From a bacterium (lineage in GTDB: Bacteria > Desulfobacterota > Binatia > HRBIN30 > CADEER01), in contig JAHBUY010000002.1 in assembly GCA_019637795.1 (NCBI GenBank), positions 744,001 to 808,000 of the forward strand: a stretch of DNA of 64,000 nucleotides, written 5' to 3'. The notes under the pieces are model-generated. The model saw nothing but the letters and a program-made list of their open reading frames with translations. It ran no database searches and was not told the DNA's origin. The translations under genes and the position numbers were made by a program. This document shows, piece by piece, positions 1 through 8,439 of the stretch (positions are counted from its first letter, which is position 1; every line of letters begins with the position of its first letter).

Positions 1-2761
1 CGCTGACCAGCTTCGCCAGCCGCGCCGGCGCGGCCGGGTCGATGCGGATGCCGCGGTTGCCGGCGGGCGGAATGGTGAAGGTGCGGCGTTCCGTGACACC
101 CTCGTGCTCGGCGTGACACCAGATGGTCGTCTCGCCGTCGCCGATCTCGATCGGTCGGCCGTCGTAGACCGTCCCCTCGGCCGGGTTGGCGCCGTTGAGC
201 GTGTAGCGGATGGTGCCGCGCGGCACCACGTGCAGCTCGACCGAGCGCGAGCCGACGCCCTCGCGCGGCTGGTGGGTGATCGTCAGCCGGTTGCGCCAGA
301 GGACCGGATCGCCCCGCTCGTGCCCGCCGGCTGGATCCTCGGCCACCACCCACACGCAGGTGGCGTCGGTGACCAGCTTCGAGTCCGTCAGACGGTGGCT
401 GCGGGCGGTGACGTTGGGGGTGGTGTCCCAGTAGATGCGCGGCGCCGCGCCGGCGTCGCGCACCGTCACCTCCAGCGTCGCCTCGCCGGTGGCCTCGTCA
501 TAGGCGCGCTCGTCGAGAATCACCGACGTCTTCGGTTTCTCGAACGGTCCCTTCTCGATGTAGCCGTCCTCGCTGGAGCGCCACACGCCGCGCTGCTCGG
601 CCAGCTTGCGCAGTTGCTCCAAGCCGTTGGCCGGCAGCCACAGCCAGCGCGGCGTCGACAGGGCGCGGGCGCGGACGTCGCGCCAGGGGACGCGCTTCTG
701 GTTCTCAGGCCAGATCACCTCTTCGGCGCGTTGGGCGAGCGCGGCGAACTCGGCCTCGACGTCGAGGGCCAGCTTGCTGGCGCCGGTGTGCGCCAGCGCC
801 TTCTCGATCTGCTCCTCGCCGTCGAAGTTGTTGGCGGTGAACTGCATGGCGAGCTTGGTGGCCACCAGCCCGTCGCGGCTCGGGTACCAGACGCGGTTGA
901 ACGTCGAGGTGACGGTCGAGTTGAACTCCTGCTCGGCGGCCTCGTAGCGCTCCTTGAGCTCCTCCTGCTGCGGATGGCTCCTGGGCAGCGTCTCATGCAG
1001 CTTGGCGACGGCGTAGAGCATCCGCGTCTTCTCCTCGAGGTTGACGAGGTCGCTGCCGTCGCCGGTGAGGATGCAGAGGTTGTTCTTCTGGACGATCAGC
1101 TCGTAGAAGGCAGCGGCTGCGGCGGGTGGATCCTTGGTGTCCGGGCTCAGCACCAGCAGCATGCGGCCGCCGTCGAGGCGCACCTCGTCGAGTAGCGGCA
1201 GCGCCTGCAGCTCCTGATACGCATGGCGGCGCGTCGGCGCGAAGATCGCCTCCAGCCGCCGCCGCATCTCGGCGACGATCTTGTTGGCCGGCGCGCGCTC
1301 GGCCTCGGTCGAGAGCCGCTTGGTCAGGTTCTCGACGTTCGAGAAGAAGTAGGCGTCGCTCTCGTCGCGGTGGAGGTACCAGGCGTCGCGCTTGAGGTGA
1401 TCGAACGCCTCCGCGAACTCGAGCACCGAGCGGTTGGGCGCGATCAGCCGTTCCAGGACGCGCTGCTTGGTGAGGCCCTTGACGCCGTCGACGGCGGTCG
1501 AGAGGGAGGCCGACAGCAGCAGGGTGGCGACCTGCATTGCGGCATCGCCGCCGGTCTGCGCATCGATCGTCTCGGCGTGCGCGCCGCCACCCGAGGCGAT
1601 GTCGGTGGCCACGGCGCCGCGCAGATCGTTGATGCGCAGCACCTCGTCGCGCACGTCGGCGTCGTTCAGGTCGAGGTGCTGCAGGCCGATCAGATAGACG
1701 TCGTTGGTCGGGCGGGTCCAGACGGAGTGGATGGCGCGCGACACGAACTGCATCAGGCCGCGGGTCTGGCGGTAGCCCTCGTTGTTGCGGAACAGGGCAA
1801 TCAGGTCCTTGAGCGACGGGTGGAATGGATACGACGCGCGGATCTCGTCGGCGATCTGCTCGGTGCTCTTGGCGATCGCCTTGGCCTTCTCCGCCTCCTT
1901 GATCGCCGCCGCGTAGGCCTGCACGACGTCCTCGACGTCGCGCTCGCCCGGCAGGCCGGCGAAGAGGCGCTTCTTGAGAATCTGGTAGATCTCGTCGCCG
2001 CCCAGCTCGACCGGGGTGATCGGCTTGGCCTGCCGGCGCGCCTCCTGCTCGATGTTCTTGATCGCCTTGCGGAGTTCGCGCGACGCGCCCTCGTAGCTGC
2101 CGCTGAGATTGGACACGACGATGCACAGCCGAGGCAGCTTGAGCGCCGCGGAGAAGAGATTCGACAGCGCCGCCGTGGCCACTTGGGCGAGTGTGCCGGC
2201 GCCGACCGGTCGGGTCATGGCGTTGTCGAGGTATGGCGGCAGCTCGTCCAGGAGAATCAGCGTCGGCTGGTCTCCGATGAGCTGCATCCACGCCCGTTCG
2301 TCGGGCGCGGCGGCGCCGTCCTGCCAGTACCGACGGAAGGGCTCGGGATTGCCGAGCTGCGCGGCGATCTCGCCCCACAGGAAATGGTCCGGGTAATGGC
2401 GGCCGCTGAAGGCCACGACGCGGGCGGCGGCGAACGGGGCGGCGCCGGCGAGATCCGGAACGACGCGCGACCGCAGCGCCGCATCGGCGGCGATGAGGGC
2501 AAAGGCGATCATCGTGTGCGTCTTGCCGCCGCCCATCGCCTGGGTGAGCTCGAACAGCGCCTGGTCCGTGCGGCCGGCGAGCCGCCGCAGGCCGAGGTCG
2601 AAGAGCTGGCGCATGCCGGCGGTGAGGTGATTCTTGGCGAAGAACGCCTCGCCGTCGGTGTCGGCGCAGGTTGCAGCCGAGAGATCCTCGACCTGCTCGG
2701 CGAGCGAGAAGTTGAGCGCCATGCGGTGGGGAACGCAGGCGTCGCGAACGGTCTTCAGCAT
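1..2761 (-). CDS. DUF499-family P-loop ATPase (3' end beyond the left edge)
   Basis: At least 920 codons are open from an ATG at 2761 to the left edge with no stop, so the C-terminus is missing. Near residues 72-82 a Walker A variant reads AMGGGKTH, followed by HTMIAFALIA. A Walker B-like LILLDELPPYL lies near residue 170. This arrangement is what I know from DUF499 proteins, large ATPases often found beside DUF1156-type DNA methyltransferases and helicases in predicted phage-defence islands. The visible distal part has a YTLNGANP...TTIWCHAEHEG stretch resembling an Ig/chitobiase-like C-terminal domain. Very long Arg-rich open frames overlap it on both strands and are shadows. The family call is firm. 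The defence role is inferred from the family because the downstream neighbours lie outside the window. Confidence 0.85.
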   Translation of the reverse strand, partial: MLKTVRDACVPHRMALNFSLAEQVEDLSAATCADTDGEAFFAKNHLTAGMRQLFDLGLRRLAGRTDQALFELTQAMGGGKTHTMIAFALIAADAALRSRVVPDLAGAAPFAAARVVAFSGRHYPDHFLWGEIAAQLGNPEPFRRYWQDGAAAPDERAWMQLIGDQPTLILLDELPPYLDNAMTRPVGAGTLAQVATAALSNLFSAALKLPRLCIVVSNLSGSYEGASRELRKAIKNIEQEARRQAKPITPVELGGDEIYQILKKRLFAGLPGERDVEDVVQAYAAAIKEAEKAKAIAKSTEQIADEIRASYPFHPSLKDLIALFRNNEGYRQTRGLMQFVSRAIHSVWTRPTNDVYLIGLQHLDLNDADVRDEVLRINDLRGAVATDIASGGGAHAETIDAQTGGDAAMQVATLLLSASLSTAVDGVKGLTKQRVLERLIAPNRSVLEFAEAFDHLKRDAWYLHRDESDAYFFSNVENLTKRLSTEAERAPANKIVAEMRRRLEAIFAPTRRHAYQELQALPLLDEVRLDGGRMLLVLSPDTKDPPAAAAAFYELIVQKNNLCILTGDGSDLVNLEEKTRMLYAVAKLHETLPRSHPQQEELKERYEAAEQEFNSTVTSTFNRVWYPSRDGLVATKLAMQFTANNFDGEEQIEKALAHTGASKLALDVEAEFAALAQRAEEVIWPENQKRVPWRDVRARALSTPRWLWLPANGLEQLRKLAEQRGVWRSSEDGYIEKGPFEKPKTSVILDERAYDEATGEATLEVTVRDAGAAPRIYWDTTPNVTARSHRLTDSKLVTDATCVWVVAEDPAGGHERGDPVLWRNRLTITHQPREGVGSRSVELHVVPRGTIRYTLNGANPAEGTVYDGRPIEIGDGETTIWCHAEHEGVTERRTFTIPPAGNRGIRIDPAAPARLAKLVS

Positions 2762-2880
2762 GGGAGCTCGACGGCACGGCCGGTCGCATCGACGCTCTCG
2801 CGGCGCTGCGGCGGCAGCGCCGCGATCCGCTCGAACAGGTCGTCGTCCACGCTTGCGGTCTTCGGCATGGCCCAGCTCAT
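2755..2880 (-). CDS. small 41-aa protein overlapping the DUF499 start
   Basis: A short frame opens with ATG at 2880 (alternative ATG at 2868) and ends with TGA at 2755-2757. That stop lies inside the first codons of the DUF499 gene, so the two overlap in an ATGCTGA arrangement typical of translational coupling. The peptide begins MSWAMPKTASVDDDLFERIA and is acidic and helical-looking. An in-frame stop lies 8 codons upstream, so it is not the tail of a long readable frame. It could be a real coupled small gene or the degraded end of the preceding operon gene. I recognise no family. Confidence 0.4.
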   Translation of the reverse strand: MSWAMPKTASVDDDLFERIAALPPQRRESVDATGRAVELPC

Positions 2881-2953
2881 AAGCGCAGGAATCGCCGGAG
2901 ATCAACGGCGTTGGGAACCGCTGCGGCGACGCGGGACCATGCCCGTCTGGCCG

Positions 2954-3339
2954 TCACGTCGGGCGGAACTTGACCAGCGTCACCGCCGGCGTGACGTCCT
3001 CGAACACCACCTCGACCGGCATGCCGATGCGCACCGCCTCGGGGGCGCAGTCGACGATGTTGGTCAGCAGCCGCACGCCCTCGGCGAGCTCGACGTAGGC
3101 GAGCACGTAGGGCAGCGCGTCGCGGAAGCCGGGCGCCTGGTTCTGGTGCGTGACGGTGAAGGTGTAGATCGTGCCGCGTCCGAGAGGCAGGACGGACAGA
3201 GCGCCCGCGGGTAATGGCGCAGCGTCGCGCACCGGCCGCAGCGTTGCAGCACCAGCTCGCGCCGCTGGCAGGCCTCCCAGAAGCCCTTCGACTCCTCGTC
3301 GACGCGCGGCAGCGGTTTCGCGTACTTCGTGTCGGCCAT
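2954..3339 (-). pseudogene. DUF35 / zinc-ribbon OB-fold protein, broken by a small deletion
   Basis: The N-terminal half (from ATG 3339) reads MADTKYAKPLPRVDEESKGF and contains the rubredoxin-like zinc ribbon CGRC...CPSC. The C-terminal OB-fold half (IYTFTVTHQNQAPGF to VTLVKFRP) is in a different frame. The frames part at about 3185, right after CPSCLS, and the roughly 8 residues that usually join ribbon and OB fold are missing. DUF35 proteins accompany SCP-x-type thiolases and bind acyl-CoA or assist the thiolase. Here a thiolase fragment lies directly upstream on the same strand, which fits that pairing. The gene is probably non-functional, unless the break is a sequence error; a clean loss of about 8 codons plus a shift argues against a single miscalled base. 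Confidence 0.8.
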
Positions 3340-3363
3340 GCCTCTACCGTCTCGACGCAGCGA

Positions 3364-3422
3364 CGCAGAGACGCCGAGCCCGGATGAGACTCCTCCGGGC
3401 TCCGCGTCTCCGTGTCTCTGCG
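3364..3422. repeat. REP-like imperfect palindrome
   Basis: The left arm CGCAGAGACGCCGAGCCCGG and a right arm starting TCCGGGCTCCGCGTCTC and ending TCTCTGCG are nearly complementary. The right arm carries an extra 8-base repeat (CGTGTCTC). The palindrome sits between the thiolase and DUF35 remnants. A looser relative, GCGGAGACGCAG with CTCTGCG...CCGCGCC, occurs at about 7625-7725. This looks like a dispersed intergenic palindromic repeat, though a transcript-ending hairpin is possible. Confidence 0.55.
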
Positions 3423-3432
3423 TTGAAGTCCT

Positions 3433-4005
3433 TCATCTCCCCAGCACCAGGGTGACGCCGCTGTGGCGCAGGCCGAGCATGCCGCCGGTGCCGTGGCAGA
3501 GCGCCACCCGGCAGTCGGCGACCTGGCGCGCGCCGCACTCGCCGCGCAGTTGCCGCACCGCCTCGACGACCAGGAAGATGCCGCGCATGCCGGGGTGATT
3601 GGACGACAGGCCGCCGCCGTCGGTGTTGGTCGGCAGGGCGCCGCCCAGCCCGAGGCGGCCGCCCTGGACGAAGGCGCCGCCCTCGCCCTTGGCGCAGAAG
3701 CCGAGGTTCTCCAGGGTCAGCAGCACGGTGATGGTGAACGAGTCGTAGAGCATGCACAGGTCGACGTCGTCGTGGCGCACGCCGGCCATCGCCAGCGCGC
3801 GCGCGCCGGATTCCTTCGCCGCCATGTCGGTCAGGTCGCGGACGCCCAGCGCCGTGTGGCAGAGCGACTCGCTGCCGCCGAGGATGCGCACCGGCGGTCG
3901 GGCGAGGTCGCGCGCCCGGTCGGCGCGGGTGACGACGACGGCGCCGGCGTCGTCGGAGACGATGCAGCAGTCGAGCAGGTGGAGCGGCGAGGAGACCACG
4001 CGCGT
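3433..4005 (-). pseudogene. C-terminal half of an SCP-x/lipid-transfer-type thiolase
   Basis: From about 4005 to the stop at 3433 the frame reads VVSSPLHLLDCCIVSDDAGA, then ESLCHTALGVRDLTDMAAKE, LCMLYDSFTITVLLTLENLG and ALCHGTGGMLGLRHS. This is the conserved second half of thiolase-like acetyl-CoA acetyltransferases that pair with DUF35 proteins. Full-length members are about 385 residues; only about 190 remain and the nucleophile-Cys half is absent. The open frame continues to 4092, but those codons (QAVGEILELLEIVREAHAP) do not match the family. They are antisense to another gene fragment, so the junction near 4005-4018 is a rearrangement. Not a working thiolase. Confidence 0.75.
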
Positions 4006-4011
4006 GCCATC

Positions 4012-4131
4012 ACCGTCTCGTGTGAGTTCTACTGGCGCGTGCGCTTCGCGCACGATCTCCAGGAGTTCGAGAATTTCACCTACCGCCTGCACGCGATGCA
4101 GGAGGTCGAGCTGATCTCGAAGAAGCGATGA
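4012..4131 (+). pseudogene. C-terminal fragment of an unidentified gene
   Basis: On the plus strand about 37 codons before the TGA at 4129-4131 read like real protein: VSCEFYWRVRFAHDLQEFEN, then FTYRLHAMQEVELISKKR. The composition is unlike the Arg/Ala-rich shadow frames nearby. The 5' side meets the antisense thiolase fragment, so only the 3' end of this gene survived. I cannot name the family. Confidence 0.4.
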
Positions 4132-4142
4132 AGCGGTGCACC

Positions 4143-4424
4143 CTACGGGCGCGCTCCAGCGGGCACGCGGAGCAGCTTGCCGTCGCCGTCAAAGCGCAGC
4201 GTGAGCGCCTGCACGCCGGTGAACGCGCCCCCGTGGACCCAGGTCGCCGATGTGCCATCGTCGGGCGGCAGGCCGGATATGGCGTGGTACGGTGGCCCCA
4301 GGAGCGCGATCACCTCTGCGTACGTCATGCCGGGTTGCAGCTGCTGCGTGGCGACCGGGTCGATCCGGCGTCCCACGCAGCCGAACAGCAGCGCGGCGAC
4401 CATGACCATCGCAAGCCTGCGCAT
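4143..4424 (-). CDS. small outer-membrane lipoprotein, SmpA/BamE-like fold
   Basis: A 93-residue protein starts at ATG 4424. It has a short signal peptide (MRRLAMVMVAALLFGC) whose lipobox LLFGC places the lipidated Cys at residue 16. The mature part has QLQPGMTYAEVIALLGPP, the helical motif of SmpA/OmlA/BamE-type domains, then a beta region ending ALTLRFDGDGKLLRVPAG. BamE belongs to the BAM complex, but many short relatives are general periplasmic lipoproteins, and the isolated position gives no BAM context. It is intact amid surrounding pseudogenes. Confidence 0.75.
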   Translation of the reverse strand: MRRLAMVMVAALLFGCVGRRIDPVATQQLQPGMTYAEVIALLGPPYHAISGLPPDDGTSATWVHGGAFTGVQALTLRFDGDGKLLRVPAGARP

Positions 4425-4471
4425 AGCGGGCCGCTTACGCCACGAAGCGCCCGGGCGTCAAGGAGGGTGCG

Positions 4472-5492
4472 GTGAAGGAGGTGTCTGCGGCGCTGTCGAT
4501 CCTGCTCCAGTCCGGCGTGCGGGACCTGTGGACCTGCCGGTGCGTCGAGATCGTGACGAAGTTCGGGGTCACGCTGCGCTGCACCGAAGCGGACGTGAAC
4601 GTGCGGCTCGTCGATGCGGGCAACAAGCTGTTCCGCAAGGACGGCGCGCGGGTCGCCATCGGCTCGACGCAGCAGGTGCTGGGGCTCCAGACCGACGAGC
4701 TGCTACTGACCCTCGCGCCGATCGAGGAGCCCGGCGCGGCGGGCGGCGTCACCGGCTCTGCGGTCACGACCGACCACAGCATCGCGGTGGGCACCGTGCC
4801 CGTTCCGCTGGTGCGCGCCGCACAGAACGGCTTGTTCGATCGCGCCGAGGTGGTCGTCCACCGCGCCTTTGCGCCGGCGCCTCCATCCTACGACGACCTG
4901 GTGCCCACGTTCCCCAACGGCCAGACGCCCGAGGAGCGCGCGCTGCGGTTCACGCCGACCGGGTCGATCGAGTGGTTCCGCGGCCAATTGGCCTCCCTCG
5001 AAATCGTCGGCCGCACCATCGACTTGAGCGTCAAGTCGATCCTGAACCTTTCTCGATGCGCCCTATCCGAAGTGTTCCTTTCGGCGCGGGTGCGTGTGGG
5101 ACCTGTACGGCGCGGGGTGCGGGGTGAAGCGCGCGCAGCTCACCCACCTCGGCAAAGTCAAGCAGGGCTCCACGCGCCTACGGATCGAGGGCTACCAGGC
5201 CCCCGGGCAGTCGGGGGCCAACTTCGACACGCGCGTGGCCGGCTACTTCAACGAGGGTGTGCTCGAGATGCTGAGTGGCGACAACGTCTATGTCCGGCGC
5301 GGGATCCGGGCGCATACGGGCGGCGGCATTCTCGAGTTGACGCAGCCGTTGCCCTACGAGCCCGCGGTAAGGGACATCTTCCGCGCCGTGCCGGGGTGCG
5401 ACAAGACGTGGGAGACCTGCGGATCGCGCTTCGCCAACCAGGCCCGCTACCGCGGGTTCCCGTACCTGCCGACGCCCGACTCGATTACGTGA
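4472..5492 (+). pseudogene. phage tail-assembly protein, DUF2163/BR0599 family, single-base frameshift
   Basis: A GTG at 4472 opens a frame whose first about 193 codons (DLWTCRCVEIVTKFGVTLRC, then GSIEWFRGQLASLEIVGRTI) fit the N-terminal DUF2163 domain. At 5048-5051 the run CCTTTCTC carries one extra T. Removing it continues the protein as LDAPYPKCSF and WDLYGAGCGVKRAQLTHLGK to the C-terminal BR0599 signature GCDKTWETCGSRFANQARYR. The two halves give about 339 residues, normal for the family in gene-transfer agents and lambdoid-like phages. No other tail gene is adjacent, so this is an orphan remnant or a captured gene. A sequencing indel cannot be excluded. Confidence 0.8.
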
Positions 5493-5515
5493 TCGAAGAT
5501 CCGCAACGTGCGCCT

Positions 5516-5723
5516 GCGCGTAGCCCGTATGAGCTGGCGATTTCACATCAACCCGCAGTCTCAGACGTTGGCGACCGGTACCCCCCGAGGGGGCGGCCCA
5601 ACGCACTGCCCGCGCCACTGGCAAGGAAGAAGTTGGTCCATCAGAGCCACAGAGCCACAGCGGCGGACCAGCGCGGGCCGCGTCTGGGCGCACGGGGGCG
5701 ACGACGCGACGCCGGGAGCGCGC
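5516..5723. mobile_element. IS91-like element, left-end remnant (copy A)
   Basis: Starts with the shared boundary GCGCGTAG, then CCCGTATGAGCTGGCGATTT, and covers one unit of the 125-bp internal repeat up to GGGAGCGCGC. No transposase codons remain. It diverges more from the other copies (for example CAACCCGCAGTCTCAGACG in the hairpin), so it may be the oldest. It separates the DUF2163 remnant from the fumarase fragment. Confidence 0.8.
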
Positions 5724-5957
<234 letters not shown>

Positions 5958-6051
5958 TGCGATCGAGGCCCCGCAACGCGACGACGCGGAGGTTCAGGGC
6001 CCATGGCTGCGCCGGCCGCGACTTGCGGCGGCGCTGCCCTAACCACTGGGC

Positions 6052-7446
6052 TCAGAACTCGTAGCCGAGGGCGCGCAGCGACTCCTTCGTCGCATCGTCG
6101 AGCGGTTCGCGGGGGCTGACACCGCCGGCTCGTCGGGCGAGCGTTCTGTTCGCATCGTCCAGCGCGGCGCCGAGAGACGCCGCGCTTGCTGCGAGGGCTG
6201 GCAGATCGGGCTGTTGCTCGTCGGGGTCCGCGGCGAGGTCGAACGCCCGGCGGGCGCCGTTGCGCTCGACGAGCAGTTTGCCCGAGTCGCGCACGATCCC
6301 CATGACGTGGAGGCGGTTGTCCATCGTGTCGCCGGTCTTGGGGTGAAGCTCCAGGACCACATCGGCCGCCGGCGGCGTCTGCCGCGGCCGTCCGAGCCAG
6401 GCCGCCAGCCGCGAGGCCAGGGACGCGCTCTGCAGCAGGGGGACGAGCGATCGCCCCTCGAATCGCGGTTCGGGGGGAAGCCCGAGCAGCTCGAGCAGGG
6501 TGGGCGCCACATCGACGAGCGACACGTTGTCGTCGACGCGGACGCCGCCCTGATAGCCAGGCGCGATCAGGATGAGCGGCACGCGAACGCTCTCCTCGAA
6601 CAGCGCCTTGCCGTGCTCCGTGCCCGCGTGCTCGAAGAACTCCTCGCCGTGATCGGCGGTGATGATCACAACGGCGTGGTCGAGGCGGCCGCGGCGCTGC
6701 AGGTCGGCAAACAGCGTCCGGATCTCGGCATCGACGGTCGCGACTTCGCCGTCGTAGAGCAGCTCCCGGCCGCGGAAGTCCTCGTGCCGCAGCGCGGCGG
6801 CGCCCTGCGCCAGCACCTTTCTGCCGAGCGCGGCCTCCAGCACCTCCGGACGTTCGCCCCCCAACGACCGGCTGCGGAACGGCTCGGGCGGGTCGTAGGG
6901 GCTGTGTGGCTCCATGAACTGGAAGTACAGGAGCACTGGGTGGCGGCTGTCCGCCTGCGCCACGCCGTCCAGCCAGTCGAGCGCCTGGCCGCGCAGCTCG
7001 GCGGCGCTCAGGCCGCCGGGGGGCTTGGAGTCGGCGCGCCAGTACTGGAATCCCTGGGCGAATCCCCGTTGCTGCCGCACTTGAAAGTTGGCCGAGAAGC
7101 CGGCGGCCACATAGTGCCGCGACTGCATGGCCTCGGCGAAGGTGATCTCGTCATCGGCCAGGCGCGATCCGAAGCCTATGACGTGGTGCTGGGCGCTGTA
7201 GCGCGACGTCATGAGGGATGCCACGGACGGGAGCGTCCACGAGGAGACCGCGCGCGCGTTGACGAAGACCGTTCCGCGTGCGGCCAGTTCGTCGAGGAAC
7301 GGCGTCAGACCGCGCTGATTGCCGTAGACGCCGAGGCGATCGGCGCGCAGCGTGTCGACGACGATGACCAGCACGTCGGGTGGCCTGCCGCCGCCACAGG
7401 ACAATCCGGCGAGGGCGAGCAGCAGCAGAGCCATGCCAACTTTCAC
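6052..7446 (-). CDS. lipoprotein sulfatase / alkaline phosphatase superfamily hydrolase
   Basis: A 464-residue protein with a lipoprotein signal (MKVGMALLLLALAGLSC). The mature part opens with DVLVIVVDTLRADRLGVYGN, where the Asp ligates metal. The segment SSWTLPSVASLMTSRYSAQ follows at the nucleophile position; it lacks the Cys/Ser-x-Pro-x-Arg sulfatase signature, so the nucleophile is probably Thr or Ser as in phosphotransfer members. IITADHGEEFFEHAGTEHGK supplies the distal metal ligands. Likely an envelope-anchored phosphoester or sulfate-ester hydrolase of unknown substrate. Complete and single-gene. Confidence 0.85.
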   Translation of the reverse strand: MKVGMALLLLALAGLSCGGGRPPDVLVIVVDTLRADRLGVYGNQRGLTPFLDELAARGTVFVNARAVSSWTLPSVASLMTSRYSAQHHVIGFGSRLADDEITFAEAMQSRHYVAAGFSANFQVRQQRGFAQGFQYWRADSKPPGGLSAAELRGQALDWLDGVAQADSRHPVLLYFQFMEPHSPYDPPEPFRSRSLGGERPEVLEAALGRKVLAQGAAALRHEDFRGRELLYDGEVATVDAEIRTLFADLQRRGRLDHAVVIITADHGEEFFEHAGTEHGKALFEESVRVPLILIAPGYQGGVRVDDNVSLVDVAPTLLELLGLPPEPRFEGRSLVPLLQSASLASRLAAWLGRPRQTPPAADVVLELHPKTGDTMDNRLHVMGIVRDSGKLLVERNGARRAFDLAADPDEQQPDLPALAASAASLGAALDDANRTLARRAGGVSPREPLDDATKESLRALGYEF

Positions 7447-7735
7447 GCGCGGCCTCCGAACGCTTGCGGCATCGAAAAAGCGTAGAGGACCGTTCTGAGG
7501 TTTGCCAGCGTCGAGTGGCGCCGCGCGACGGGGTCGGTTGGCCGGGCCACAGGCTGCACGGTCAAATCCTGCCGGCCATGTGTGATCGGCGGCGCATGTG
7601 ACGGAAAGAGATCAACGCGGCGGCGCGGAGACGCAGATCTCGAAGGAGAGATGCCGTTCAACGGCGGCCGAACCCCATTGGCGACCGCAGCCAGAGCCTC
7701 GTCTCTCTGCGACACTCCGCGCCTCTGGCGCGTGG

Positions 7736-7765
7736 GCGCGTCCGTATGAGCTGGCGATTTCACAT
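7736..7765. mobile_element. IS91-like left-end remnant (copy B, about 30 bp)
   Basis: GCGCG then TCCGTATGAGCTGGCG and ATTTCACAT match the shared left boundary and first hairpin arm. The sequence departs from the family right after CACAT, so only one arm of the stem-loop survives. Confidence 0.6.
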
Positions 7766-7775
7766 AACTCATAGA

Positions 7776-7851
7776 GGTTTGCAGCAGTCGAGCGAGCCGC
7801 GCAAGTCCGCGAGGAGCCGCGGCGATCGCCGAGCGAGAACTGCTGCAAACC
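7776..7851. repeat. 13-bp perfect inverted repeat
   Basis: GGTTTGCAGCAGT (7776-7788) is the exact reverse complement of ACTGCTGCAAACC (7839-7851). The intervening bases are GC-rich and partly self-complementary. It lies just right of IS91-like copy B in gene-free DNA and could be a mini-element or a strong hairpin. Confidence 0.5.
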
Positions 7852-8094
7852 GGAGTTGAACTGAGCCGCGTTGGCAGGGAGGGCGCCGACCCTATGGGCA
7901 AAGAGGCGCGGGAGGGACTCTGAGGAGACGGTCGCTGCGGCGGTGGGGATGGTGCGCACGTGGCGGGAGAGTCCGCCGCTGGCGATCCGCGGCTCTGGAT
8001 GGGACGGCGCCGGACGCGTCGCAGCCTCCCCGGACGCACGAGGGCGACGACCACGTGCGGTGACCTCGATGACGGCGGTGTTGAACAGGTGGGG

Positions 8095-8367
8095 TCATGC
8101 TGCATGCCCGCGGTCTGGTGGACCGCGATCGGCTTGAGGGCGCCCAATGCCGAGCCGCTGCCGGACCATTCGGCCCTGTGAGCAGTGCGGGCAGAGCGTG
8201 GGGTCGATACCGGTGAGTTGCTGCAGGTGATCGAGCCAGTCGAGTGCGCCGGCACCGCGGGGCACCGGTGTCGCGACGATGGTGCCAGGCTCCAAGAGCG
8301 CGCGTGCGCGCTCGAGCTGCGTCGTAGCGTTGCCGGCAGCGAGGAGGCCGTAGTGCCTCCACGCCGC
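8095..8367 (-). pseudogene. C-terminal remnant of a second IS91-family transposase
   Basis: The minus-strand frame reads AWRHYGLLAAGNATTQLERA, then LDWLDHLQQLTGIDPTLCPH and CSQGRMVRQRL before a stop at 8095. The RHYGLL and CPxCxxGRM elements are typical of the C-terminal end of IS91/IS801-type Y2 transposases. It is a different lineage from the element repeated elsewhere in this window, whose tail reads CAACGGRLRLVATI. No upstream catalytic part is present. Confidence 0.7.
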
Positions 8368-8439
8368 AGGTGGCCCGCGTGGGAGAAGGGGTATACAGGA
8401 AGTTCAACGCACAGAGACCGAGAGGAGCCCGCAAAAGCG

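Larger units (their letters stand above)
7447..8094. other. gene-free stretch with repeat debris
   Basis: About 650 bases between the sulfatase start and the transposase tail at 8095 hold no credible gene. Open frames on both strands are Ser/Arg-rich and share no family features. The stretch contains a short copy of the IS91-like left end, a perfect 13-bp inverted repeat, and at about 7625-7725 a relative of the palindromic repeat seen at 3364-3422. Confidence 0.55.

Noticed and set aside
993..3214. Very long open frames on both strands (about 600-660 codons) over the DUF499 gene
   Set aside because: They are Arg/Ala/Gly-rich, match no family, and are frame shadows of the high-GC DUF499 gene, whose own frame has Walker motifs and ordinary composition.
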